Below are positions 21,941-30,318 of a DNA stretch of 53,716 bases, piece after piece (positions within the stretch are counted from its first letter, which is position 1; the number at the start of each line of letters is the position of its first letter). The stretch spans positions 1-53,716 of the forward strand of contig JAJDXM010000002.1 of NCBI GenBank assembly GCA_022823225.1, in the 5' to 3' direction. The position numbers and the translations under genes are program-made. This DNA is from Gemmatimonadota bacterium. GTDB taxonomy: Bacteria > Gemmatimonadota > Gemmatimonadetes > Longimicrobiales > Gaopeijiaceae. Below the pieces are notes generated by a model. That model saw only the letters and a list, made by a program, of their open reading frames with translations. It was not told the origin of the DNA and made no database searches.

Positions 21941-22405
21941 GTGCGCGTCTCCGTAGTGGCCGTGGGCAAGCCCGGCGCGCTTTCCCGCGAGATCCGGGAC
22001 TACGAGGCGCGGGCGGGACGTTACTGGCGGATGGAGGTGACCGAAGTGTCCCGTGGGCGTGGGAGGGTGGCCCGCCTGGTGCTGCAGAAGGAGGCCGAGT
22101 CCATCCGCGCCCGCCTGAGGCCTGGCCACAGGACGGTCGCCGTGACCCGCGAGGGGCGGCACTTTTCTTCCACCGCGTTCGCGAAATGGATGGAACGGAT
22201 GACGTGGGGGCCTGAGCGCGGCGTGCAGTTTCTCATCGGGGGCGCCTACGGCCTCGAAGCGGGACTTCGTGAAGAGTGCGACCTTGCAATGTCACTCTCC
22301 GCGCTCACCCTTCCTCACGATCTTGCGCGGATGGTGCTTGCCGAACAGCTCTACCGCGCCGGCACGATCCTGAGAAACGAACCCTACCACAAGGGAGCCG
22401 AATGA
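21941..22405 (+). CDS. rlmH: 23S rRNA (pseudouridine-1915-N3) methyltransferase RlmH
   Basis: RlmH methylates pseudouridine in helix 69 of 23S rRNA. The 154-residue length is exactly that of the family. The SPOUT knot is visible in FLIGGAYGLEAGLRE and the invariant tail in LPHDLARMVLAEQLYRAG followed by PYHKG. The start is GTG 21941 with no strong ribosome binding site. The stop overlaps the next ATG (ATGA). Confidence 0.95.
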   Translation: MRVSVVAVGKPGALSREIRDYEARAGRYWRMEVTEVSRGRGRVARLVLQKEAESIRARLRPGHRTVAVTREGRHFSSTAFAKWMERMTWGPERGVQFLIGGAYGLEAGLREECDLAMSLSALTLPHDLARMVLAEQLYRAGTILRNEPYHKGAE

Positions 22406-23163
22406 ACCAAGGCCCGAAACCGTGGTTTCGCGACTGGTTCGGTCACGAGTACCTGGCCCTCTATCCCCACCGGGACCGCGCCGAGGCCCGCATGGCCGTC
22501 GACCTTCTGCGCCTGGCGACAGGCCGGGGGCCGGGCACCCGTGTCCTGGATCTGGGGTGCGGGGCGGGGAGGCACCTCACCGAGATGACGCGCGTGGGGT
22601 ACCGGGCGATCGGGCTGGACCTGTCCCGGCCGATGCTGGAAGCGGCGCGGGAGGTGTCCCCGGAGATGGTCCTGGTGCGTGCCGACATGCGGCGGCTTCC
22701 CTTCGGCAAAGCCGCGTTCGACGTGGTGACCTCCTATTTCACTTCCTTCGGGTACTTCGATGACGACAGGGAGGACCTGCGCGTGCTTCGCGAGGTGCGA
22801 CGCACTCTCGCCGACGGGGGGGCCTTCCTGATGGACTTCATGAACGCGCATCAGGTGGTGGCGAATCTCCCGCGAAGTGACCGGCGCCTCGTTTCGGGCG
22901 TGGAGGTCGTGCAGGAGCGGCGGCTGGTGGCCGAAGACGGCATCGTCGAGAAGAGGATCAGGGTCGGCGCCGGGGAGGGGAGGGGGGGGCGGGAATTCAT
23001 GGAGCGGGTGAGGCTGTATCGGCCGGACGACCTGGACGCGCTCATGGTGCGGGCGGGACTGTCTCCGAGTGCGCGTTTCGGCGGATACGACCGAGCGCCG
23101 TTCGCCCCATCCTCGCCGCGGTACATCGTCGTGGCGAAGGCCGCTTCGGAGGGCGCGGGCTGA
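22402..23163 (+). CDS. Class I SAM-dependent methyltransferase
   Basis: A 253-residue protein with the SAM-binding motif VLDLGCGAGRHLTEM (about 49-63), an acidic motif II (GLDLSRPML), and a DVVTSYFTSFGYF post-motif. The substrate is not evident; the overall form is that of small-molecule or ubiquinone/menaquinone-type methyltransferases. It is coupled to rlmH upstream (4-base overlap) and bshC downstream (TGATG). Confidence 0.8.
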   Translation: MNQGPKPWFRDWFGHEYLALYPHRDRAEARMAVDLLRLATGRGPGTRVLDLGCGAGRHLTEMTRVGYRAIGLDLSRPMLEAAREVSPEMVLVRADMRRLPFGKAAFDVVTSYFTSFGYFDDDREDLRVLREVRRTLADGGAFLMDFMNAHQVVANLPRSDRRLVSGVEVVQERRLVAEDGIVEKRIRVGAGEGRGGREFMERVRLYRPDDLDALMVRAGLSPSARFGGYDRAPFAPSSPRYIVVAKAASEGAG

Positions 23164-24788
23164 TGCGGATCCTGCGCAGCCCGCTGGGCGGGTCGCGGTT
23201 CGTCCGCGACTACGTGGCGGGGGCGTCGCGCTCCTCCGCCTTCTCACAGGGATCGCCCTTTTCGTCCGCGACCTACAAGCGGAAGGCGGCCGAGCGCGAG
23301 AACGGAACTGCGGCCGGGAAGCGGGAGAGCGCCGCGGCCATCGTGAAGCCGGTGGGTCCCCGGGCCGCGCGGGCCCTGCGCGCCGTGGTCGAAGGGGATG
23401 GGTTCTTCGTAACGACCGGACAGCAGCCCGCGCTTCTGGGCGGGCCTCTGTACAGTCTCTACAAGGCACTCACTGCGGTGCGGCTGGCCCAGGACCTGGC
23501 TGGCATCCTCGCACGCCCCGTAATGCCGCTTTTCTGGGTCGCGTCGGACGACCACGATTGGGATGAGGCGAACCACGTGCACCTGATCGACCAGGCCAAC
23601 GAACTGCACTGCCTCACCCTGGGCCCCAACCCGGGGACCGTTCCTCGGCCCCTGAGCCGGATCCCGCTCGGCGACGCGGTCATCGACGCCGTCACCCGCC
23701 TGGAGCAGTGCTTCCCCCGCAACGAATACCGCGACCGCTACATTGATCTGGCGCGGAACGCCTTCAGCCCGAGGGCGACGATGGCGTCGGCATTCGCGGC
23801 GCTGATGGCCGAACTGCTCCGCGACACGCCCATCGGGCTTGTAGACGCCGCGGACCCCCTGCTCAAGGAGGCATCGCGGCCTGTTCTTTGCGCCGAGGCC
23901 GAGGACCCCGCCGCTTCGGAACGGGCCGTCCGGGAGACCTCCGACGCGCTGGCAGTTCAGGAGTACGGTCTCCAGGTGCCGGTGATCGACGGCGCGGTGA
24001 ACCTGCTTACCGACCTGGAGGGCGGGCGCGACAGGCTGCAGCGGGCGAACGGCGGGTTCGTCCACCGGCGCTCCGGGCGACGGATTTCGCAGCGGGCGCT
24101 GTTGGCCCTCATCCGTGACGATCCGGTCCGCGTCTCTCCCAACGTTCTTCTCAGGCCGGTCGTGGAGGCCGCGGTGTTTCCTTCTCTGGCCTACGTGGGC
24201 GGCCCCGGCGAACTCGCGTACTACGGCCAGTTGCACGGGCTCTTTGCGCGCCACGGCGTTTGCATGCCGGTGCCGGTTCCACGGGCGTCGCTCCTCGTCG
24301 TGGAGCCCAAGGTATCGCGCGTGATGGACAAGTTCGGGCTTGAGCCGGACGAGCTACGGGATCAAGATGCGCTGCTGAGCCGGTTTGCGCGGGATGAGGT
24401 GCCTCCGGAAGCCGACCGGGCATTGGCGCGCTGGCGCGAGGCCGTGGGGTCGATCGCGGCCGAGCTGGCAGAGAGTTCGGCGTCCATCGATCCGGGGCTC
24501 GCAGGGGCGGTCACCCGGGCGCGCAATGCGGGACTCGCCGCGCTGGGAACGCTCGAGAAGAAGATCGTACGGGCGGTTAAGCGCCAGGGCGAGACGACCC
24601 GCAGCCAGATCGGAAAGGCGAGCGTCAACCTCTGGCCGAACGCCAAGCCGCAGGACCGCGTGCTCACGCCGCTGCAGTTCCTCGTGCGATACGGGCCCGG
24701 CTTCGTCGCGGCGGCCCTTGGCAAGGCCGGCGTCCCCATCGGTGAAGCTGGACCCCGGGCGCGGCAGCAGCGGTCGGACTCCGCCTGA
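23163..24788 (+). CDS. bshC: Putative cysteine ligase BshC (bacillithiol synthesis)
   Basis: BshC is the proposed enzyme that adds cysteine to GlcN-malate, the last step of bacillithiol synthesis. The 541-residue protein shows the family marks FFVTTGQQPALLGGPLYSLY (about residues 80-99) and FWVASDDHDWDEAN, then the YVGGPGELAYY region near 345, and a coiled C-terminal arm. Length fits. bshA and bshB are not in the window. It shares one base with the upstream methyltransferase. Confidence 0.92.
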   Translation: MRILRSPLGGSRFVRDYVAGASRSSAFSQGSPFSSATYKRKAAERENGTAAGKRESAAAIVKPVGPRAARALRAVVEGDGFFVTTGQQPALLGGPLYSLYKALTAVRLAQDLAGILARPVMPLFWVASDDHDWDEANHVHLIDQANELHCLTLGPNPGTVPRPLSRIPLGDAVIDAVTRLEQCFPRNEYRDRYIDLARNAFSPRATMASAFAALMAELLRDTPIGLVDAADPLLKEASRPVLCAEAEDPAASERAVRETSDALAVQEYGLQVPVIDGAVNLLTDLEGGRDRLQRANGGFVHRRSGRRISQRALLALIRDDPVRVSPNVLLRPVVEAAVFPSLAYVGGPGELAYYGQLHGLFARHGVCMPVPVPRASLLVVEPKVSRVMDKFGLEPDELRDQDALLSRFARDEVPPEADRALARWREAVGSIAAELAESSASIDPGLAGAVTRARNAGLAALGTLEKKIVRAVKRQGETTRSQIGKASVNLWPNAKPQDRVLTPLQFLVRYGPGFVAAALGKAGVPIGEAGPRARQQRSDSA

Positions 24789-24907
24789 AGGGGCCCTGGC
24801 AGGCCACGGACGCCTTCCCGGCCCGGTGCTTCGGGGCCCTCGGTGCGACCAGGGGGATGGTCCGCCGCCTGCTGGAACTGCCGTGGGTAAGAAGGTAGCT
24901 TTTCCCC

Positions 24908-25195
24908 ATGCCTCTAGCAGTAGTCGTCATAGCCGTAATCGTTCTCATGATTCCAATCCTGGCGATCGTGCTCGACTCCGACCTCGGCAAGGCGCTGGCC
25001 AGACGGTTGGAACGCGGGATCTCCAGGGGAGGGAGTGAGCACGTTCACGAGCGACTCGTGTACCTTGAGAGCGAACTGGAACGCCTGGGGAAGGATGTCG
25101 AGCGCCTCGAGGAAGAGGGCCAGTTCCTCCAGAAGCTGCTGGGCGAGCGCTCCGACGCCGGTGCGCTGCCTCCAGGCGGCCGGCCGGACTCCTGA
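24908..25195 (+). CDS. Small membrane protein with coiled coil (95 aa)
   Basis: A 95-residue protein. Residues 3-23 form one membrane helix (LAVVVIAVIVLMIPILAIVL), followed by a basic linker (ALARRLERGISRG) and a helix with heptad-like leucines (ERLVYLESELERLGKDVERL) at about 48-75, then a Pro/Gly tail. The layout, one helix plus a cytoplasmic coiled coil, recalls PspB-like or FtsB/FtsL-like proteins, but the sequence does not match them clearly. It lies 119 bases after bshC and 20 before murJ, which hints at an envelope role. Confidence 0.7.
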   Translation: MPLAVVVIAVIVLMIPILAIVLDSDLGKALARRLERGISRGGSEHVHERLVYLESELERLGKDVERLEEEGQFLQKLLGERSDAGALPPGGRPDS

Positions 25196-25215
25196 CCGCC
25201 CGGGGAAACAGTGGC

Positions 25216-26799
25216 ATGGCGGCGTCCAGAGTAGCCGCCGGCATCCTTCTCAGCCGCATCCTGGGCCTGTTGCGCGACCGCGTGTTCGCGCACTACTTCG
25301 GCGCCGGCGCTCTGGCCGACGTGTGGAAGGCGGCCCTGAGGATTCCGAACTTCCTGCAGAATCTCCTCGGCGAGGGAAGCCTGAGCGGTTCGTTCATACC
25401 CGTCTACGCGCGGTTGCTGGAGGAAGGCCGGGAGGAAGAGGCCGGCAGGGTTGCCGGCGCCGTGCTGGGGCTGCTGGCCCTGGTGGCCGGACTGCTTGCC
25501 GCCGCCGGGGTGTGGGCGGCGCCGCTTCTCGCCGACGCGGTAGTGCCGGGCTATTCCGAGGACGGCCGGAGGGAGGCTTTGATTCCGCTGCTCCGAGTCC
25601 TCTTTCCGATGACCGGGGTGCTGGCGATCTCGGCGTGGGCGCTTGGAATGCTCAACTCACACCGCCGGTTCTTCGTCTCCTACGTGGCGCCGGCCGTCTG
25701 GAACCTCGCCATGATCGTGACGCTGGTCGCGGCTGGAGGATGGGGGCTGCTGGAGGCGGACCTGCTGATGGCGCTGGCGTGGGGGGCGCTGGCCGGCGGG
25801 GTGCTGCAGCTGCTCTTCCAGGTCCCGTTCCTGGCGCGCTACCTGAAGGGGGTGGTGCCTTCGCTGGGGCGCGGTATGGCGGAGGTGGCGGTCGTGGTGC
25901 GCAACTTCGTTCCCATCGTAGCCGCCCGGGGGGCCGTCAACCTGAGCAGCCTCCTCGATCTGTTCCTGGCATCGTTGCTCACGACTGCGGCCGTCAGCGC
26001 CATGACGTATGCTCAGACTCTCTACCTGCTTCCGATCTCGCTCTTCGGCATGTCGGTCGCCGCGTCGGAGCTTCCGGAGCTGTCCCGCGACGCGACTGCC
26101 GGAACGACAGTGGTGCGGAAACGCGCGGAACGGGCGGTCGCAACGGTTCTCTTCTGGCTGGTGCCGTCGGCGCTGGGATACATGGTGTTCGGCCCGGAGG
26201 TGACCGGAATCGTCTACCAGACCGGTGAATTCTCGGCAGGTGATGCCGAGGCCATAGGAATGATCCTGGGCGTGTATGCGATCGGGTTGCCGGCGTCGGG
26301 AACCTCGCGCGTCCTTTCCTCGACCTTCTTCGCACTGGGCGACACGCGCACGCCGGCCCGAATCGCGTACGCCAGAATCGCGGTTTCGGCGGCTGTAGGG
26401 GCCTCGGTCATGTTCCCCTTCGACCGGTTCTACGTGGGCGGGATCGCGATGGGCGCAGCCGGACTGGCCGCCGGCGCGTCGGTGGGCGCGTGGCTCGAGC
26501 TGTACCTGTTGCGGCGCAGTCTGAGGCAGCGGATGAAGGAGCTTTCCTTCGGCTCCCGCGGCGTGTTTCGCTACCTGCTGGCCGCCGGTCTGGCCACCGT
26601 GGCGGGACTCCTGGCCACCTCCCTCCTCCCCTCCATGCACCCGATCATCTCGGGGGCCGCGGTCGTGATCCCCTTCGCGGCGGTCTACCTGGCGGTGACC
26701 GCCCGCCTCGGAGTGTCACCGATCCGATTGCGCGATCTGTTCCGGCGGCCGCTCCCCCCCGCTGACGGCAACTCCTCCGGGGGGGGAAGTGAAGAATAG
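25216..26799 (+). CDS. murJ: Lipid II flippase MurJ
   Basis: MurJ moves lipid II across the inner membrane for peptidoglycan synthesis. The 527-residue product has about 14 hydrophobic helices. The conserved N-terminal stretch is SRILGLLRDRVFAHYFG, with later family residues in FRIPN-like RIPNFLQNLLGEGSLSGSFI and LPISLFGMSVAASELPELSR. The C-terminal tail is hydrophilic and glycine-rich. The end overlaps uvrC by 11 bases. Confidence 0.94.
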   Translation: MAASRVAAGILLSRILGLLRDRVFAHYFGAGALADVWKAALRIPNFLQNLLGEGSLSGSFIPVYARLLEEGREEEAGRVAGAVLGLLALVAGLLAAAGVWAAPLLADAVVPGYSEDGRREALIPLLRVLFPMTGVLAISAWALGMLNSHRRFFVSYVAPAVWNLAMIVTLVAAGGWGLLEADLLMALAWGALAGGVLQLLFQVPFLARYLKGVVPSLGRGMAEVAVVVRNFVPIVAARGAVNLSSLLDLFLASLLTTAAVSAMTYAQTLYLLPISLFGMSVAASELPELSRDATAGTTVVRKRAERAVATVLFWLVPSALGYMVFGPEVTGIVYQTGEFSAGDAEAIGMILGVYAIGLPASGTSRVLSSTFFALGDTRTPARIAYARIAVSAAVGASVMFPFDRFYVGGIAMGAAGLAAGASVGAWLELYLLRRSLRQRMKELSFGSRGVFRYLLAAGLATVAGLLATSLLPSMHPIISGAAVVIPFAAVYLAVTARLGVSPIRLRDLFRRPLPPADGNSSGGGSEE

Positions 26800-28690
26800 A
26801 GCGAAGGACACGGGGGGCGACGCCCGAACCGGACGTGGGACGCCCTTCGACCTCGCCCACACGGCGGCGCTTCCGGCGAAGCCCGGGGTGTACCTGTTCC
26901 GCGATGCCCGTGGCGAAACCCTCTACGTGGGGAAGGCCAAGGCGCTGCGGCACCGCGTCCGGTCCTACCTGGCAAGGGGGAAGGGCGCCACGATCAGGAC
27001 CCGCGAACTCGCCCGCCTGACCGAAACGGTGGAGACGCTCGTCGTGGGTTCCGAGGCGGAGGCGCTGATCCTTGAGGCCAACCTGATCAAGGAGCACCAG
27101 CCGCGCTTCAACATCCAGCTCCGGGACGACAAGAAGTACCCCTACGTGAAGGTCACGGTGAGCGAGCCCTTTCCCCGTGTCTACGTGACGCGGCGGGTCC
27201 GGAAGGACGGCTCCCGGTATTTCGGCCCCTTCGTTTCGGTCGGTCGGGTGCGCCGGGCACTGGAGGTGGTCAAGAGGCTCCACGGCATCCGGTCCTGCCG
27301 CTACGATCTGCCGCGCGAAGCGCCGGTGCGGCCGTGCCTGGACCACCACATCGGCCGTTGCGCGGCTCCGTGCGTCGGACTGCAGTCGGAGCAGAGCTAT
27401 CGGGAGATGGTCGAAGTGGTCATGCGTGTTCTCTCCGGGGATGTCGCTTCGCTTCAGGTAGAAGTTGAAGAAGACATGCGTAAGGCTTCTTCTGCGATGG
27501 ACTTCGAGCGCGCAGCGCACTTGCGGGATATCGTCGCCGGACTGGATGCGATCGCTCGCGAGCAGCGCGTTCAGGCCGTGGGGGGAGGGGATCTTGACGT
27601 GGTCGGCGTGGCGCGGGACGGGCCGCTGGCGGTGGCCCTCAAGCTCCGGATTCGGGGAGGCCTCCTCCTCGGGCGCGAGGTCCACACCATGACCGGCGTC
27701 GAAGAGGCGTCGGAAGCCGACCTGCTGTCGCGATCGGTGGCCCACGCCTACTTGTCCAGCGGAACGGGGTTGCTGGAGGAACTCCCGCCGGAGGTCCTGC
27801 TGCCCGCGGCCTTTCCCGATCTCGACCTTCTGGCCGGGGTGCTCGATGCGAGGGCGCCGCGGCGGACGAGGCTGCACGTGCCGAAGCGGGGCGCCAAGGT
27901 GAGGCTGGTCGAGCTGGCCCGCCTCAACGCCCGCCACGCCCTCGACGACCAGTTGCGCAAGGGAGAGTCGCCGCGGACGCGCACCGACGACGTCCTCTAC
28001 GAGCTTCAGGAGCGGCTGGGGCTCAAGGTCGTGCCGCGCTCCATCACGTGTTTCGACGTCTCGCACACTCAGGGCGCCGAAACGGTTGCCGGTGTGGTCG
28101 CGTTCATGAACGGAGAGCCGCGCCGCGCCGGATACCGCCATATGCGCATCAGGGGTGACTGGGGCAACGACGACTACCGCTCGATGGCCGAGGCGGTCAC
28201 CCGCTACTTCAGGCGCGAGTCGGAAGGGGAGGGGCCGCTGCCGGACCTCGTGGTGATCGACGGGGGCAAGGGGCAGCTGAGCGCGGTGCGGAGCGCACTG
28301 GAGGGGCTGGGGCTGGACGATATCGCGCTCGCGGCTCTGGCGAAGAAGGAGGAAGAGGTCTTTCTGCCCGGGCGGAAGGAGGGCGTGCGGATCCCCAGGT
28401 CGGCCCGGTCGCTCCACCTGTTGCAGCGGGTCCGCGACGAAGCCCATCGGGTCGCCGTGCGCTACAATCGCAAGCTGCGTTCGCGCCGCACCGTGCGATC
28501 CGCGCTGAGGGATATTCCCGGCCTGGGTCCCAGGCGTGAGCAGGCGCTCCTCTCGCGATTCGGGTCGCTGCGCGGCATCAGGGAGGCGTCGGCGGCCGAA
28601 ATCGGCCGGATTCCCGGCTTCAGCGAAGCGATGGGAGTGAAGATCCTCACCTGGCTGCGCAGCAGTCCCGGGAACATTCCGCGTCTTTGA
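26789..28690 (+). CDS. uvrC: Excinuclease ABC subunit UvrC
   Basis: UvrC makes both incisions in nucleotide excision repair. The 633-residue protein has an N-terminal GIY-YIG nuclease (KPGVYLFRDARG ... LYVGKAKALRHRV, about 31-60), a Cys-rich region (CLDHHIGRCAAPCVG), a UVR motif near 230 (KASSAMDFERAAHLRD), an RNase H-like nuclease with CFDVSHTQG and DLVVIDGGKGQL, and two helix-hairpin-helix motifs at the end (IPGLGPRREQALL). The start is GTG 26789 behind a G-rich ribosome binding site. Confidence 0.96.
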   Translation: MKNRAKDTGGDARTGRGTPFDLAHTAALPAKPGVYLFRDARGETLYVGKAKALRHRVRSYLARGKGATIRTRELARLTETVETLVVGSEAEALILEANLIKEHQPRFNIQLRDDKKYPYVKVTVSEPFPRVYVTRRVRKDGSRYFGPFVSVGRVRRALEVVKRLHGIRSCRYDLPREAPVRPCLDHHIGRCAAPCVGLQSEQSYREMVEVVMRVLSGDVASLQVEVEEDMRKASSAMDFERAAHLRDIVAGLDAIAREQRVQAVGGGDLDVVGVARDGPLAVALKLRIRGGLLLGREVHTMTGVEEASEADLLSRSVAHAYLSSGTGLLEELPPEVLLPAAFPDLDLLAGVLDARAPRRTRLHVPKRGAKVRLVELARLNARHALDDQLRKGESPRTRTDDVLYELQERLGLKVVPRSITCFDVSHTQGAETVAGVVAFMNGEPRRAGYRHMRIRGDWGNDDYRSMAEAVTRYFRRESEGEGPLPDLVVIDGGKGQLSAVRSALEGLGLDDIALAALAKKEEEVFLPGRKEGVRIPRSARSLHLLQRVRDEAHRVAVRYNRKLRSRRTVRSALRDIPGLGPRREQALLSRFGSLRGIREASAAEIGRIPGFSEAMGVKILTWLRSSPGNIPRL

Positions 28691-28718
28691 CCCCTCTATG
28701 GGTGATCGGTATTATAAT
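28687..28718 (+). promoter_or_regulatory. Strong sigma-70-type promoter for the TPR lipoprotein
   Basis: TTGACC at 28687-28692 overlaps the end of uvrC. After 17 bases comes TATTAT (28710-28715), and overlapping it the perfect -10 box TATAAT (28713-28718, spacer 20). Either reading is far better than anything nearby in this GC-rich sequence. Transcription would begin about 28722-28727, some 65 bases before the GTG start at 28789. Confidence 0.7.
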
Positions 28719-28788
28719 GTCGGACCGAAGTGGTCGGCCGCGCCCCACAGGAGCGTGGCACGAGGTGATCGATCTCAGGAGGATTATC

Positions 28789-30189
28789 GTGATCAAGTCC
28801 CGTGTTGGACTCACAGTGGTAGCGGCCCTTGCCGTGCTGCTTTCCGGGTGCGCGGCTTCCGGTGGTGCCGGCGGCGCCGGTGGCGGAGGAGGGGTGGGAG
28901 TCGGGACCCCGCCCAGGGACAACGACTTTACCCGCAGCGCCGACTTCTTCCTGATCCAGGCGACCCAGGCCGACGACCCCGGGGACAGATACCGCGAGGC
29001 CCTGGTCGCGGCCACAAACGCGATCAACGACTCGCCCAACAACCCCCTCGGCTACTTTCTTGCCGGACGCGCCCAACTCGGGCTCGAAGACTATGTGGCG
29101 GCGGACACGCTGTTCAGCAGAGCGCTTGAGCTGTACTCCGGCTACCGCGAAGAGATCAGGGTCGAGCGCGAGAATGCGTGGATCAACCTCTTCAATGCTT
29201 CGCTCGACGCCGGAGACACCGATGAGGGCATCGGGCTGCTGGAGGACGCAGAGGTCATCTTTCACCGGCAGCGTCCGGAAGCGCTGATCAACCTGGGCGT
29301 GTTCCTGGGCAACGCCGGGCGATACGACGAGGCGGCGGATTCCTACGGGGCGGCGATCGAGATCATCACCGGTCCGCGCATTGCGGAAGTCAACGACACG
29401 ACGGCCGCGGACTGGCGGGCGCGGCTCCAGAGCGCATCCTTCAACCGCGCCAGGGTCCTGACGCTGGGCGAGCGGTACGAAGACGCCGCCGCGGCCTACG
29501 GCACCTACCTGGAGGCGGAACCGGGCGACATCCAGGCGCTTACGGGCCTCGCCCAGGCCCTCGTGACCAGTGGCCAGCCCGACTCCGCGCAAGCCATCTA
29601 CAACAACCTGCTGGAATCGCCGGGGCTCGGACTTCGCACCTACATGGAAATCGGAGTCGGCCTCTACAACGCCGACGTATACGACCAGGCAGCCAGGGCG
29701 TTCCAGGCCGCGAGCAGCATATCGCCCCAAAACCGGGACGCGGTCTACAATCTGGCACAGTCGCTCTTCGAAGCCGAGGCATGGGACGACCTGATCCCGG
29801 TGGCGCAGCAGTTGATGGACCTCGATGGCAACAATCCGCAGAGCCACCTGCTGCTGGGCTATGCCCTGGCCCGGACCGACCGGGAACAGGAGGCAGGCGC
29901 GGTCCTCGAAGCCAGCGAGGCCCTCGCCTTCACGATCGACAGCTACCAGCTGCAGCCTCGCACCGGCGGTGGAGCCACCGTGGGCGCCATTCTGACCAAC
30001 AGGACGCTGGAGGAGGGGACCGCGATCGAGATCCGCGTACACTTCAGCGGCGAGGACGGCTCCGAGATCGGCACGGTCGATGTCCGGGTCGACGCGCCGC
30101 CGCAGGAGCAGGCCCGTCAGGTGACCGCCGAGATCAGGAGTTCCGAGATCGTCGCCGGCTTCTACTTCGAGGTACTCAGTCCCAGGTAG
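28789..30189 (+). CDS. TPR-repeat lipoprotein
   Basis: A 466-residue lipoprotein. GTG 28789 has a near-perfect ribosome binding site (AGGAGG, 7 bases upstream) and gives the signal peptide IKSRVGLTVVAALAVLLSGC with the lipid-bearing Cys at residue 21, then a Gly-rich linker. The body is a chain of tetratricopeptide repeats (about residues 60-370; for example NPLGYFLAGRAQLGLEDYVA and DAVYNLAQSLFEAEAWDDL), and the C-terminal about 85 residues form a beta-rich domain. Such proteins act as scaffolds in the periplasm or at the outer membrane; partner unknown. It has its own promoter. Confidence 0.8.
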   Translation: MIKSRVGLTVVAALAVLLSGCAASGGAGGAGGGGGVGVGTPPRDNDFTRSADFFLIQATQADDPGDRYREALVAATNAINDSPNNPLGYFLAGRAQLGLEDYVAADTLFSRALELYSGYREEIRVERENAWINLFNASLDAGDTDEGIGLLEDAEVIFHRQRPEALINLGVFLGNAGRYDEAADSYGAAIEIITGPRIAEVNDTTAADWRARLQSASFNRARVLTLGERYEDAAAAYGTYLEAEPGDIQALTGLAQALVTSGQPDSAQAIYNNLLESPGLGLRTYMEIGVGLYNADVYDQAARAFQAASSISPQNRDAVYNLAQSLFEAEAWDDLIPVAQQLMDLDGNNPQSHLLLGYALARTDREQEAGAVLEASEALAFTIDSYQLQPRTGGGATVGAILTNRTLEEGTAIEIRVHFSGEDGSEIGTVDVRVDAPPQEQARQVTAEIRSSEIVAGFYFEVLSPR

Positions 30190-30214
30190 GGCGGTCCGAA
30201 AGGGGAGTGTAGCC

Positions 30215-30287
30215 GCGGGAGTAGCTCAGTTGGCAGAGCATCAGCTTCCCAAGCTGAGGGTCGCGGGTTCGAGTCCCGTCTCCCGCT
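30215..30287 (+). tRNA. tRNA-Gly (anticodon CCC)
   Basis: The 73 bases fold as a complete cloverleaf: acceptor GCGGGAG/CTCCCGC, D arm GCTC/GAGC with loop AGTTGGCA, anticodon stem TCAGC/GCTGA with loop TTCCCAA (anticodon CCC, positions 30248-30250), and T arm GCGGG/CCCGT with TTCGAGT. The discriminator is T30287; the CCA end is not encoded. It reads the GGG glycine codon. Confidence 0.96.
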
Positions 30288-30318
30288 TTGCGCATGGCGT
30301 TCACGGAGGCGCCGGAGC

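Noticed and set aside
24789-24840. Terminator formed by GGGGCCC repeats after bshC
   Set aside because: The two GGGCCC blocks are each self-complementary but do not make a clear stem together, and no T run follows.
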